Of a stretch of DNA of 64,000 nucleotides, positions 24,103-33,631 are shown piece by piece (the stretch's first letter is position 1; every line of letters begins with the position of its first letter). The translations under genes were made by a program, and so were the position numbers. The notes beneath the pieces were generated by a model. That model did not search any database. It saw only the letters and a list, made by a program, of their open reading frames with translations, and was not told where the DNA came from. The stretch is from assembly GCA_048268005.1 (NCBI GenBank), contig JBLWWJ010000004.1, forward strand, positions 62,001 through 126,000, in the 5' to 3' direction. This DNA comes from Ancylomarina sp048268005. GTDB lineage: Bacteria > Bacteroidota > Bacteroidia > Bacteroidales > Marinifilaceae.

Positions 24103-24738
24103 TTAGATTATGACTCTATTGAGTCCTTTCTCGCACTTGGTATCAAAGATCACATCACAAATTTTGGAGTAGTCAGACTTATTTCCAATAAAATCGATGT
24201 TATTCGTGTCAATAACGAGGAAGTTTAGATCTTGTTGTTGTTTGAAGAAAGAAAAATAAGAATTCTGAATTTTCATTAGATAATCAGCCGTGATGTCTTG
24301 TTCGTAATTGCGACCTCTTTTCTTAATGTTCTCTAGTAATTTATCGACATCTGAATGCAGATAAACATAAAGATCTGGTTTGGGTAAAGAGTTGTAGATG
24401 ATATGAAAAAACTGGCTATAGAGTTTATATTCATCATCTTGAAGTGTTTGTTTTGAGAAAATCAAAGACTTCATAAAGTAATAATCAGCAATGGTGAACG
24501 ATTTGAATAAGTCTTGTTCACTCAATTCATTTTTTAATTGATTGTATCTATCAGCCAAGAACGACATTTCAAGAGGGAATGAGTATTTCTCAGGTTCCTC
24601 GTAAAATTTAGGTAGGAAAGGGTTCTCTGCAAATTGTTCCAGAATAAGTTTCGCATTGAATTCTGAGGCAATTTTATTTGATAAAGAGGTTTTTCCGGCA
24701 CCTATATTTCCTTCGATGACGATAAAATTATAATCCAT
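24103..24738 (-). CDS. Deoxynucleoside kinase
   Basis: 211 residues. P-loop GNIGAGKT (10-17), then EQFAENPFLPKFYEEPEKYSFPLEMSFLADRY and the LID-like LENIKKRGRNYEQ identify the dNK/dGK-dAK family. It phosphorylates deoxynucleosides (often dA, dG or dC) in salvage; the exact substrate is not readable. Cytoplasmic. It is about 110 bases upstream of the OmpA/TPR gene, which has its own promoter, so probably separate. Confidence 0.92.
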   Translation of the reverse strand: MDYNFIVIEGNIGAGKTSLSNKIASEFNAKLILEQFAENPFLPKFYEEPEKYSFPLEMSFLADRYNQLKNELSEQDLFKSFTIADYYFMKSLIFSKQTLQDDEYKLYSQFFHIIYNSLPKPDLYVYLHSDVDKLLENIKKRGRNYEQDITADYLMKIQNSYFSFFKQQQDLNFLVIDTNNIDFIGNKSDYSKICDVIFDTKCEKGLNRVII

Positions 24739-24810
24739 TAAATGTGTATTTCTGATTTGGACTCGTAAAAATATAAAATGCAGTTTAAATAACCGTCATT
24801 TTTAAAAATA

Positions 24811-24850
24811 AGAGTAGCCATTGTTGATAAAAAATCAAGATGACTACTCT
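24811..24850 (-). terminator. Terminator of the prolyl oligopeptidase gene
   Basis: AGAGTAGCCA pairs with TGACTACTCT (one mismatch), extended inward by TTGAT/ATCAA, followed by TATTTTT on the minus strand. It lies 27 bases after the stop. Confidence 0.75.
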
Positions 24851-24877
24851 GAAAAATGAGGGGTAATATGCCTTAAG

Positions 24878-26995
24878 TTATTTTATGTCAGGGCTTATAT
24901 CCATATTGTGAAAGATGAAAGACCAGATGTCAGCATATTCTTCAATTTGCTTGGATGTTGGCATGCCTGCTCCATGACCTGCATTTGATTCTATTCTGAT
25001 TAGAACGGGTTCTTTACCTTTATATTTTTCTTGTAAGGTAGCCATGTATTTGAATGAATGTGCTGGCACCACTCTGTCATCATGATCGGCGGTTGTAACC
25101 ATGACTGCCGGGTAGGGTTTATTCCCAATATTGTGAATGGGTGAGTACTTATAAAGATAATTGAACATGTCAGCATTATCTTCGCTTGTGCCATAATCGC
25201 CGGCCCAGGCCCAACCAATGGTGAATTTATGGTAGCGAAGCATATCCATAACACCGACTTCGGGAATCGCCACTTTAAAAAGATCAGGACGCTGATTGAT
25301 AACAGCTCCAACCAATAAACCTCCATTTGACCCCCCTTTTAAGGCTAATTTGTTAGAATTGGTGTATTTATTTTCTATCAGATATTCAGCTGCTGCAATG
25401 TAGTCGTCAAATACATTCTGTTTCTTCATTTTCGTACCAGCCTGATGCCAATCTTCACCATATTCGCCACCACCACGCAGGTTGGCCACCACATAAACGC
25501 CACCATTTTCTAACCAAACCAAACGGCGAGGGGTGAAGTAGGGTGTTAAGCTAACATTGAATCCGCCATAACCATATAGTAAACATGGGTTATTGCCATT
25601 CAATTCTGTTCCTTTTTTATAGGTGATAAACATGGGAACCTGAGTGCCATCCTTACTCGTGAAGAACTTCTGTTCCGTTATAAAATCTTCAGGATTGAAG
25701 TTGATCTTAGGCTGATAGAATATCTTTGATTTTTTTGTTTCGAAATTATACTTGTAGGCAACTTCAGGAGATGTGAATGATTCGAAACTATAAAAAGCTT
25801 CTTTTTCATCTTTCTTTCCTGAAAAACTTCCGGCTGTGCCAATTCCAGGTAATTCTAAATCATAATCGAAGATACCATCCATATTAAGAATTTCGATTTT
25901 AGAATAGGCATCTTGCATGTAGCTTGCAATAATTTTACCACCCGCAAGTTTCACACCACTTAAAACATTCTCTTTTTCAGGAATAAGATCTTTCCAGTTT
26001 TCCTTTGAAGGATTATTAATATCTACGGATACCAAACGGTATTTGGGAGAACCATTATTGGTGTACATCAATAAGCTGCCATTGACATCATCAATCACAT
26101 TGTGATCAAAAGTTAATTCGTCTGTTATCAATTTGAAATCGGTTCCTTTTTTGTCGAGTTCTTTAAAATAAAGAGCGTTCCCATGAGAAGCCGACATGGC
26201 TGAAAGAATCAGGTATTTCTCGTCATCGGTAACCGAAGCGCCGTATAAACGTTTAGGGAATTTTGAATCCTGATAAACCAACTCGTCTTCAGATTGTCTG
26301 TTGCCTAACTTGTGATAATAGACTTTATGGTATTCGTTAGAGTTGGATAGTTCCGTACCGGCTTTCGGAGCATCGTAGGCTGCATAGAAAAAACCATCCT
26401 TATACCAGGAAACGCCCGAAAATTTAATCCACATCAAATGATCTTTGATATCCTCACCTGTGGCAATATCTTTCACATACACCTCGTTCCAGTCCGATCC
26501 GGATCGAGCCACTAAGTAAGCTATGTATTTGCTATCACTGGAAACCGATATGCCTGCAAGAGCTACTGTACCATCTTCGGATAATTGATTGGGATTAAGT
26601 AGAACACGAGGCTCCTCGTCAAGTTTGGACTGAACGTATAGTACCGATTGGTTTTGTAAACCATCGTTTCGATAATGGAAATACAAATCACCCTTTTTAA
26701 ATGGAACACCAACTTTAGGATAATTCCAAACTTCAGTTAGGCGTTCTTTAATTTTCGCTTTAAAAGGAATTGCGTTTAAAAATTCATCGGTCACCTTATT
26801 TTGCTCAATAACCCATACTTTGGTCTCTTCAGAATTATCGTCTTCTAACCATCGGTATGGATCGGCAACTGTGGTGTTGAAATAAACGTCTGTGGTGTCA
26901 ACTTTTTTTGAAATGGGGTAGTTCATTTTTGTTCTTTCGTTGGAACAGGAAACCATTATTGATATGCAGAATAATGGTAAAATTAGTTTTTTCAT
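24878..26995 (-). CDS. Prolyl oligopeptidase family serine peptidase (lipoprotein)
   Basis: 705 residues, the normal size for S9A enzymes. A short signal ends in MVSC (Cys17), so it is probably a lipoprotein in the periplasm. Residues ~30-430 form the beta-propeller (YPISKKVDTTDVYFNTTVADPYRWLED opens it). The catalytic domain has Ser556 in GGSNGGLLVGA, the Asp in ADHDDRVVPAHSFK and the His in NAGHGAG. It cleaves short peptides after proline. It is a single gene ending in a hairpin terminator. Confidence 0.95.
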   Translation of the reverse strand: MKKLILPLFCISIMVSCSNERTKMNYPISKKVDTTDVYFNTTVADPYRWLEDDNSEETKVWVIEQNKVTDEFLNAIPFKAKIKERLTEVWNYPKVGVPFKKGDLYFHYRNDGLQNQSVLYVQSKLDEEPRVLLNPNQLSEDGTVALAGISVSSDSKYIAYLVARSGSDWNEVYVKDIATGEDIKDHLMWIKFSGVSWYKDGFFYAAYDAPKAGTELSNSNEYHKVYYHKLGNRQSEDELVYQDSKFPKRLYGASVTDDEKYLILSAMSASHGNALYFKELDKKGTDFKLITDELTFDHNVIDDVNGSLLMYTNNGSPKYRLVSVDINNPSKENWKDLIPEKENVLSGVKLAGGKIIASYMQDAYSKIEILNMDGIFDYDLELPGIGTAGSFSGKKDEKEAFYSFESFTSPEVAYKYNFETKKSKIFYQPKINFNPEDFITEQKFFTSKDGTQVPMFITYKKGTELNGNNPCLLYGYGGFNVSLTPYFTPRRLVWLENGGVYVVANLRGGGEYGEDWHQAGTKMKKQNVFDDYIAAAEYLIENKYTNSNKLALKGGSNGGLLVGAVINQRPDLFKVAIPEVGVMDMLRYHKFTIGWAWAGDYGTSEDNADMFNYLYKYSPIHNIGNKPYPAVMVTTADHDDRVVPAHSFKYMATLQEKYKGKEPVLIRIESNAGHGAGMPTSKQIEEYADIWSFIFHNMDISPDIK

Positions 26996-27144
26996 GATCT
27001 GAACTTAAGGGTTAGAATTAGCTTAAAACTTGAGTTGCATAGGCTTCATAATTATAGGAATGAAAAGCCTTTGTCTAAGGTAATAAACATAATAAGTCAA
27101 TCCTTAAGTTCATCTACAAACTAGCAAGCACTGAGTATTGGCTC

Positions 27145-27639
27145 TTATAATTGTTTTCCAATACGGGCCTGATACTTATCTCTTTTGGCACCTCTAATGT
27201 TCCCGGTAATCATACCAATACCAGCACACAAAAAGAAAATGTGAGGGTTAAAATAGTAGAATACGCCGTAGCTAACTAATAAGCCAAGAGTGATTCCAAT
27301 CAATGTATATATTCCAGAGTAAGTATAGGTGAAATGATGCGCCTGATAGATTTTGTGTGCATCTTTTAGGTGTTTGATCAGTTTTTCAACTCTTTTTTCG
27401 TATTCACTTCTATTTGTACCCGATTGGTTAATTAATCGATTGAGTTCGTTCACAATATTCTCCAGTTCGATTCTACCGTGTTTGCAGTTCAAACAATTTT
27501 TTTGCTTGTCTTCATCCAAAAGGGCCGCTATTCGTTTAAGTTTTTCAATTTGATAGAAACGATAATCCTTAACAGAAATGTGTAAATCAATCTGATTGTC
27601 AATATTATTATTGATGTCTTCGAGCCAAGAGTTTTGCAT
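27145..27639 (-). CDS. Small membrane protein of unknown function
   Basis: 164 residues from the ATG at 27639. The frame opens at 27690, but a -7 element at 27667-27660 lies inside that extension, so the shorter start is preferred. Residues 1-100 are charged and helical with a Cys pair (NCLNCKHG) and a likely coiled coil (YEKRVEKLIKHLKDAHKIYQ). Two membrane helices follow (GIYTLIGITLGLLVSYGVFYYF, IFFLCAGIGMITGNIRGA). I do not recognise the family. Confidence 0.7.
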   Translation of the reverse strand: MQNSWLEDINNNIDNQIDLHISVKDYRFYQIEKLKRIAALLDEDKQKNCLNCKHGRIELENIVNELNRLINQSGTNRSEYEKRVEKLIKHLKDAHKIYQAHHFTYTYSGIYTLIGITLGLLVSYGVFYYFNPHIFFLCAGIGMITGNIRGAKRDKYQARIGKQL

Positions 27640-27659
27640 AGAGTTGAATATATTTGGAG

Positions 27660-27667
27660 CAAATTTA
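27660..27667 (-). promoter_or_regulatory. -7 element of the small membrane protein gene
   Basis: TAAATTTG on the minus strand, 20 bases upstream of the ATG at 27639. It decides between two possible starts. The -33 partner is weak. Confidence 0.45.
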
Positions 27668-27763
27668 ATGAAATTAAGAGAGAAAGGCATACAAGTTTTT
27701 CACACGGATTAAAGTCATTTAGATATTTCATTATAATGATTTTAGTGATATGTATATACTTAG

Positions 27764-27794
27764 TTGTATGATTGGGATTTACCTACTACCTTTG
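27764..27794 (+). promoter_or_regulatory. Promoter of rlmB
   Basis: TTG (27764-27766), 20 bases, TACCTTTG (27787-27794), with the ATG 34 bases further on. Confidence 0.65.
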
Positions 27795-27828
27795 TGAATT
27801 CAGAAAAAATAGAATAATAAGAAGATAA

Positions 27829-28572
27829 ATGGCAAAGCAAAGACAAGAAATGTTGTTCGGAATTAGAGCAGCAATGGAAGCGATTAATAGTGAAAAAGAA
27901 ATTGAGAAAGTATTGATTCGTAAAGGTCTTACTGGACCATTATACAATGAATTATTCGACCTGATTCGTGAAAAAGATGTGCAGTATCAATTTGTTCCTA
28001 AAGAGAAAATTGATGCTTTGGATCAAAGAAACAATCAAGGTGTTGTTGCTATGATTGCTCCGATTCCTTACCAGGAAATTGAGGATGTATTGCCTCAAAT
28101 TATGGCTGAAGGTAAGAATCCTTTGATTTTAGTGTTGGATCAGATTACTGATGTTAGAAATTTTGGAGCCATTGCTCGTTCAGCAGAATGTGCTGGAGTT
28201 CAGGCTATTGTTATTCCTTTCAAGAATTCAGCAAAGGTGACACCTGATGCTATTAAAACATCGGCAGGTGCTTTATATAATATTCCTGTTTGTCGTGTTC
28301 AAAACCTTAAAACCTTAGTTCGTAGTTTAAAGAAAGAAGGTCTTCGTGTTGTGGCTGCTACTGAGAAGGGTGAGAAGATGTATACTGAAGCCGATTTTAC
28401 TTTGGCAACCGCGGTTATTATGGGATCTGAAGATGTTGGTATCGATGATGCTTTATTGCGTCTTGCTGATGAGCAAGTCAAAATTCCTATTCTTGGTTCA
28501 ATTGAATCATTAAACGTTTCTGTTGCAGCTTCATTAATGATTTACGAAGCAGTTAGACAAAGAAATTTGTAA
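27829..28572 (+). CDS. rlmB: 23S rRNA (guanosine-2251-2'-O)-methyltransferase RlmB
   Basis: 247 residues, typical for RlmB. The N-terminal ~75 residues are the L30e-like substrate-binding domain (LFGIRAAMEAINSEKEIEKVLI). The SPOUT domain shows DVRNFGAIARSAECAG, VIMGSEDVGIDDALL and IPILGSIESLNVSVAASLMIYE. It methylates the ribose of G2251 in the peptidyl-transferase P loop. RlmB and other group 3 TrmH enzymes are hard to tell apart, so the site is an inference from overall likeness. Confidence 0.92.
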   Translation: MAKQRQEMLFGIRAAMEAINSEKEIEKVLIRKGLTGPLYNELFDLIREKDVQYQFVPKEKIDALDQRNNQGVVAMIAPIPYQEIEDVLPQIMAEGKNPLILVLDQITDVRNFGAIARSAECAGVQAIVIPFKNSAKVTPDAIKTSAGALYNIPVCRVQNLKTLVRSLKKEGLRVVAATEKGEKMYTEADFTLATAVIMGSEDVGIDDALLRLADEQVKIPILGSIESLNVSVAASLMIYEAVRQRNL

Positions 28573-28610
28573 ATTATTTGCTCGATTGAGCAACTACCAT
28601 ACTTCATAAA

Positions 28611-28647
28611 AAAAAGTCATTCGATTTAAAATCGAATGACTTTTTTT
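28611..28647. terminator. Bidirectional terminator between rlmB and ccsBA
   Basis: AAAAAGTCATTCGAT pairs with ATCGAATGACTTTTT in a near-perfect palindrome, with A and T tracts on both sides, between convergent gene ends. Confidence 0.9.
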
Positions 28648-28673
28648 GTCTGAAACTATTTTGAATAAACCGT

Positions 28674-31600
28674 CTATTTTTCTTCTATCGCCTTATATTT
28701 TTTATAGTTGTAATATGCCATTACACTTAATAGAATTAATATTCCAACGGTATAATACACCCAAGATGGTACCGGAATCGGATCACCTTTTGCGTATGAG
28801 TGAAGGCCAGCCAGATAATAATTTACACCAAAGTAAGTCATGATGATAGAGCTGTAAGCCCATACTGAGGCCAGGTTGAAAGTGAAAATGGATTTCAGGC
28901 CTGGAATGTAGCGCATGTGCAAAACAAAACTATAAACCAGAACACTGACCAAAGCCCATGTTTCCTTTGGGTCCCAACCCCAATAACGTCCCCAGGATTC
29001 GTTAGCCCAGATACCCCCAAGTATGGTTCCGATGGTTAGACTGTATAGCCCAATTATCATGGTCATTTCACTTATGCGACTAAGTTCAATAACCGTCGTA
29101 TCAATTCTGACCTCATTTTTCTTGTTTTTTAAGATGATTAATAAAAGACTTATCATACCAAGAATAGTAGCCAATGCAAGGAAACCGTAACTACCGGTAA
29201 TAATAGCAACATGAATAGTTAGCCAGTAGGATTTTAATACAGGAACCAAATTGGTGATTTCTGGATTCATCCAGGATAGGTGGGCAACAAATAAGGTTAG
29301 GCCAGCTAATATAGATGTTGCTGCTAGTGCAAACTTCGATTTACGGGTAAATAAGAATCCTGCAAGTAAACAGGCCCAGGCTACATAGGTCATCGATTCA
29401 AATCCATTACTCCAGGGAGCTCGACCCGCAATATACCAACGAGCACCTAAACCAATGGTATGCATTAAAAAGGCAATGCTTAGAATGATAAAGGCAATAC
29501 GAAATAACCATTTGATTGATATATTAGGTGTTATAATCTTTGCGACTAAAGCAATAATCAAGATGAAACCAATAAGCAGGTAGTAAGGGAATAATTTTTT
29601 AAAAATATTGATGTTGTTGTAAAGAATCTCGGTTTTGATTTTTGCTTCCGATGGCATCACTTCTTTACCATAGGTAGCCTGATATTTCTTAATCCCGTTG
29701 ATGTACATATCTGCTGAGTCGTAATCATGAGCTTTAAGAGCCTGACTAAGCATGACTATTGATTTCTTAATGAACAATGAGTCTTCGCCCTGAACATGAA
29801 TCGGTTCCTTGGGATGATACCAGGCGTGGTTTTTATCTTTGGGATCAGGGAATAGCTTTAGAAACTCGCCGGTAAAAATCATATAACTGATATTTACTCT
29901 CTCGTCAACGGAGATAATTTCTTTGTCGTAAGCAGTACGATTAGCAGGTTTACGAGAATAGGCATCCTGAACTTTCTTTCCAAGTTTGTATTGTCCTCTT
30001 ATATCAAGAAAATTCGCAAAACTTGCATATTTGCCATTTGCTCCAATCTCTCGAATCAAATCAGGGTTGCTAACTTTAATAATTGGCGTCTCTTCCCAAG
30101 ATTGAGGATCGATGATCATACTAAGAAACACCTGCTCCGCGTTAAGACCATCAATACGGCTCTTTTTACTGATTTTGCGAATCACCTCACTGGCCAATGT
30201 GTTGATGGGCTCAAATCGACCTGTTTTGTCTTGAACAACCAGTTCTCCAAAACTTTTTGCTTGTTCTAATGGAACTTCTGTTCTTTTTCCATTCTGAGCA
30301 TAAGTTGTTACACTCCCACCAAGGGCAAGAATCAGAACAAGAATTGTTTTTAAACTTTTACTTTTCATACGACTCAAAGTTTTAAAACGCGTACCGGAAG
30401 CGATTAATGACCAAACCATACCTATTATCATTAAAAAATAGCCAAAGTAAGTCACCATCATTCCCCATTGATCGTGGTTAACTGAAAGGATTGTTCCTCC
30501 CTCATCAGTATCATAGGAAGACTGATAAAAACGGAAACCCTGATGCTTTAAAATGTTGTTCATATAAATGCGATAATCTTTTTTGATTGAGCTTAAAGTA
30601 TCAATCAATGTCACTTCACTGGCAAAAGATGAGGGACTTTTTGAACCAGGATAGCGTACAAGTTGAAAATCGTTTAACTTTATAATAAAGGGTAGGCTTA
30701 AATATTTGGACCCGTAAGAAATACTAAGGTCTAAACCATTAATTTTAGTTGTTTCAGGTGTTCCAACATAGTCTTTAAATCCTTTTACAATAATTTCTTC
30801 CTCTTCATCACCACTTTTAACATCGAAGACTAAAACTGTTGGTGCTTTTTTATCCTGAGTATTTACGTATTTATACTTAGCTGAAGGAAAGAAATTTTTG
30901 ATGATTAATCGTATGCCATTTATCTCATACAGTTTTCGGGGAGCAATAGTATACCACTTGTTACTTTCCATTTGTACGGCTTCGCCACCCATCATATTCA
31001 GTTCTTTTATTGGGTAGGGGCTCTTCATTCTTAAGCTATCTGAATAAGAGAAGTTGGTTGCCAGTTCAGTTTCTTCTTTACCAAATGAGAATAGATTTTC
31101 ACCAATTACTTTATTGCTGTTGTAGTCGAGAGTGAACGTTTGCATGCCCTGCATCTGATTTTCGGTTGTTGCAACAAAAGTAATCACTGGAATACCTCCA
31201 GCCTCTTCTATAAGGCTCGTTGATGCGTTTGGGATGTAATGCTTAAGATTAACTTTGATATCCTTGTCATTAAGAGATAGCTTTTCATTAAGACTAATAT
31301 TGCTTAATGAACTCATGTTTAGTTTTATTGACTCCTCCGCTTTTATACCATTTTCTTCGACTTTGATATCCACATAGCTGTCAATACTAGTAATTTGACT
31401 TGTTGCTTTCCCTTCTCTGATATGCATGCTGCCTTCATAGCCTATATATCTTGTGATTCCTGCTCCAATGAGGATAATTATAAAAGCGATGTGGAAGAGT
31501 CCCATTGACCATTTTTCCTTTTTGTAAAGCTTGTATCTATTGATGTTAGCAATAAGGTTCACCATGATCAAAAACAGTAGAACCTCGAACCAAGTTGCAT

Positions 31601-31736
31601 TATAAACAATGGCTTTGGCTGCTTGAGTCCCAAAATCATTTTCGATGAATGTGGCTGCACCAATAGAAATTGCAAAAATGGCAATCAAAGTACCCATCAT
31701 TTGCATGGAGAAGAGGAAGTTAAGTAGTTTTTTCAT
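28674..31736 (-). CDS. Fused system II cytochrome c biogenesis protein CcsBA
   Basis: About 1020 residues from the ATG at 31736 (MKKLLNFLFSMQMMGTL); the frame opens 29 codons earlier without a likely start. N-terminal ResB/CcsB part: membrane helices and a large periplasmic domain, ending GYFLMIIGMVWSL. Then a second periplasmic region (~490-730, with KTGRFEPINTLASEVIRKIS). The C-terminal CcsA part has many helices and the haem-handling WWD motif WGRYWGWDPKETWALVS. It exports haem and attaches it to CXXCH sites of c-type cytochromes in the periplasm. Single gene. A second, split system lies at 35916-38008. Confidence 0.92.
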   Translation of the reverse strand: MKKLLNFLFSMQMMGTLIAIFAISIGAATFIENDFGTQAAKAIVYNATWFEVLLFLIMVNLIANINRYKLYKKEKWSMGLFHIAFIIILIGAGITRYIGYEGSMHIREGKATSQITSIDSYVDIKVEENGIKAEESIKLNMSSLSNISLNEKLSLNDKDIKVNLKHYIPNASTSLIEEAGGIPVITFVATTENQMQGMQTFTLDYNSNKVIGENLFSFGKEETELATNFSYSDSLRMKSPYPIKELNMMGGEAVQMESNKWYTIAPRKLYEINGIRLIIKNFFPSAKYKYVNTQDKKAPTVLVFDVKSGDEEEEIIVKGFKDYVGTPETTKINGLDLSISYGSKYLSLPFIIKLNDFQLVRYPGSKSPSSFASEVTLIDTLSSIKKDYRIYMNNILKHQGFRFYQSSYDTDEGGTILSVNHDQWGMMVTYFGYFLMIIGMVWSLIASGTRFKTLSRMKSKSLKTILVLILALGGSVTTYAQNGKRTEVPLEQAKSFGELVVQDKTGRFEPINTLASEVIRKISKKSRIDGLNAEQVFLSMIIDPQSWEETPIIKVSNPDLIREIGANGKYASFANFLDIRGQYKLGKKVQDAYSRKPANRTAYDKEIISVDERVNISYMIFTGEFLKLFPDPKDKNHAWYHPKEPIHVQGEDSLFIKKSIVMLSQALKAHDYDSADMYINGIKKYQATYGKEVMPSEAKIKTEILYNNINIFKKLFPYYLLIGFILIIALVAKIITPNISIKWLFRIAFIILSIAFLMHTIGLGARWYIAGRAPWSNGFESMTYVAWACLLAGFLFTRKSKFALAATSILAGLTLFVAHLSWMNPEITNLVPVLKSYWLTIHVAIITGSYGFLALATILGMISLLLIILKNKKNEVRIDTTVIELSRISEMTMIIGLYSLTIGTILGGIWANESWGRYWGWDPKETWALVSVLVYSFVLHMRYIPGLKSIFTFNLASVWAYSSIIMTYFGVNYYLAGLHSYAKGDPIPVPSWVYYTVGILILLSVMAYYNYKKYKAIEEK

Positions 31737-32300
31737 AGAGTAGTAAATGTAGGTGATCTCTTTAGGCTTATTTTGAGATAAAAATGTCTTTTTTATTAAC
31801 GACTTGAAGATAGGATTTTCCAAGTAAATAAAACTATAAATAAAGGAGATTTATAGTAAAAAATATCTAGTTTAGAATATCTAGTTCATAAGGTGTTATG
31901 AAGCTTATTAAGAATGGGAATAAATTATTAGCCAGTGAAGATGAACAATTTTTTTAGAAGCTGTTGATAATCAATATAAGAAAAAGAGAAAAAGGTATTA
32001 ATATTTAGATATAATAAGTTTAAATAGTCTTTTATTGTTGAAATACTTCTTTATACTAAGTAACATTGCAAATGTTAAAAAATATTACAAACTTGAATTC
32101 CAGTTTGTTGAATTTCGTTTTTTAATGAGAAATTAAAGTTTTGAAAATGAATGAGGCTTTTAATCATGCCAAAATTCCTAATTAGAACATAGAATTCGAG
32201 AATAAAGATGTTTTGAATTTTCAGCTAGATGCATCCTACCCAGATGTATTATATCGTGTTGGATTTTCAGTCGTTTAATTAAAAACTAAATCATAATCAA
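31737..32300. other. Intergenic region between ccsBA and the nrf block
   Basis: No gene seen. Two inverted repeats (32061-32077, 32087-32108) lie about 190-240 bases before the porin gene. No full Bacteroidota promoter was found; TAACATTG inside the first repeat is a 7/8 match to the -7 element. Confidence 0.5.
32061..32108. promoter_or_regulatory. Two dyads, candidate operators of the nrf block
   Basis: TAACATT-GCA-AATGTTA occupies 32061-32077. A 22-bp palindrome occupies 32087-32108: arms ACAAACT and AGTTTGT around a central GAATTC, with a single mismatched pair (32094/32101). Their centres are about 28 bases apart. CRP/FNR-type regulators such as HcpR or NrfR-like proteins bind dyads of this size, but no such assignment can be made here. 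Confidence 0.5.
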
Positions 32301-33560
32301 ATGAAAAAATTACTGATTTTACTTGTTGTTCTTGTTGGGTCAATATTGCCAAATACAATAATGGCTCAGTTGAAATTTACAGGAGAAATGCGACCACGAA
32401 CAGAGTATCGTAATGGTTTAAAAACCTTATTGAATTCTGATGATGATGCTGCACTATTTACTTCGCAGCGTACTCGTTTAAATCTAAATTACACAGACGC
32501 TAAATTTAAGGTGGGTTTGTCTCTTCAAGATGTAAGAACATGGGGAGATGTTAAGCAATTAAATATGTCTGATAAGAATCAGATCATGTTACACGAAGCT
32601 TGGGGTGAATTAATTTTTAATGAGAACTTTTCATTGAAAGTTGGTCGTCAGGAGTTGGTTTATGATGATTCCAGAATTTTAGGAAATGTGGGATGGGCAC
32701 AGCAGGCAAGAAGTCATGACCTGGCTTTACTAAAGTTTAAAACTGACGAAAAGGGTAAGTTTCATTTAGGTTTAGCAGTGAATAATGACTCTGAAGGACT
32801 AAAGAGAATGTTATACACAACGAACTATAAGAATATGCAGTTTGCATGGTACAATAGAAAGTCAGAGACATTTGATTTCAGTTTATTATTCATGAATGTT
32901 GGTCAGCAAAGAGATAACGATCCAGGTGCAGCCGTAGATTTGGATACAAGATATAGCCAAACTTTTGGTACGCATATGAATTACCGTTCGGGTAAAGTTG
33001 CTTTAACGGGATCCGTATATGGACAATCGGGGAAAGATGCCGGAGATAACGATTTGAGCGCATATATGTTTGATTTAGGAATGAAATTCCCTGTTGCCGA
33101 GAATTGGAAAGGTAATGTTGGTATCCAAATGTTGTCGGGAACTGACGATGATGAAATGGAAGACAATAAATCTTTTACACCTTTATTCGGAACGAACCAC
33201 AAATTTAATGGACATATGGACTATTTCTATGTTGGGAACCATGTCGGTGATGTTGGATTGCAAGATATTTATGGTGGTTTAAATTATAAGAAAGATAAGT
33301 TTTCATTCGGTGCGGCAATTCATCTATTCTCTACAGCTGCCGATTTATATGACGGTGCTGAAAAACAAGATGCTTATTTAGGTACTGAAGTTGACCTTTC
33401 ATTTGGATACAAGTATTCAAAGTCAGTCACATTTAAAATGGGATATTCTCAAATGTTTGCTTCAGACTCAATGGAAGTGCTTAAGAATGTAAACGATGCT
33501 GAAACATCAGCATGTTGGGGATGGATGATGTTAGTATTCAAACCTAATTTTCTAAAATAA
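32301..33560 (+). CDS. Outer-membrane beta-barrel (alginate-export-like porin)
   Basis: 419 residues. A signal peptide (MKKLLILLVVLVGSILPNTIMAQ) is followed by alternating amphipathic strands through to the C-terminus (FTGEMRPRTEYRNG, TSQRTRLNLNYT, FSLKVGRQELVYDDSRILG, HEAWGELIF). The motif set RTRLN...KVGRQEL is seen in alginate_exp-like barrels. It probably forms an outer-membrane channel. It sits 71 bases upstream of nrfH on the same strand, with a hairpin but no T tract between, so it is probably co-transcribed and may bring nitrite or nitrate to the periplasm (inference). Confidence 0.82.
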   Translation: MKKLLILLVVLVGSILPNTIMAQLKFTGEMRPRTEYRNGLKTLLNSDDDAALFTSQRTRLNLNYTDAKFKVGLSLQDVRTWGDVKQLNMSDKNQIMLHEAWGELIFNENFSLKVGRQELVYDDSRILGNVGWAQQARSHDLALLKFKTDEKGKFHLGLAVNNDSEGLKRMLYTTNYKNMQFAWYNRKSETFDFSLLFMNVGQQRDNDPGAAVDLDTRYSQTFGTHMNYRSGKVALTGSVYGQSGKDAGDNDLSAYMFDLGMKFPVAENWKGNVGIQMLSGTDDDEMEDNKSFTPLFGTNHKFNGHMDYFYVGNHVGDVGLQDIYGGLNYKKDKFSFGAAIHLFSTAADLYDGAEKQDAYLGTEVDLSFGYKYSKSVTFKMGYSQMFASDSMEVLKNVNDAETSACWGWMMLVFKPNFLK

Positions 33561-33572
33561 TACCTGATGTTT

Positions 33573-33600
33573 CTGATCTCTGATACATGTCAGAGATCAG
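33573..33600 (+). other. Intercistronic stem-loop between the porin gene and nrfH
   Basis: An 11-bp perfect stem (CTGATCTCTGA, loop TACATG, TCAGAGATCAG) lies 12 bases after the porin stop and 31 bases before nrfH. There is no T tract, so it may stabilise or process the mRNA rather than end it. Confidence 0.6.
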
Positions 33601-33631
33601 GAACTTTCAGTCACATTCAATCTAAGAGCCA

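Noticed and set aside
25000..25326. A 108-residue minus-strand frame
   Set aside because: Lies in a different frame inside the catalytic domain of the prolyl oligopeptidase.
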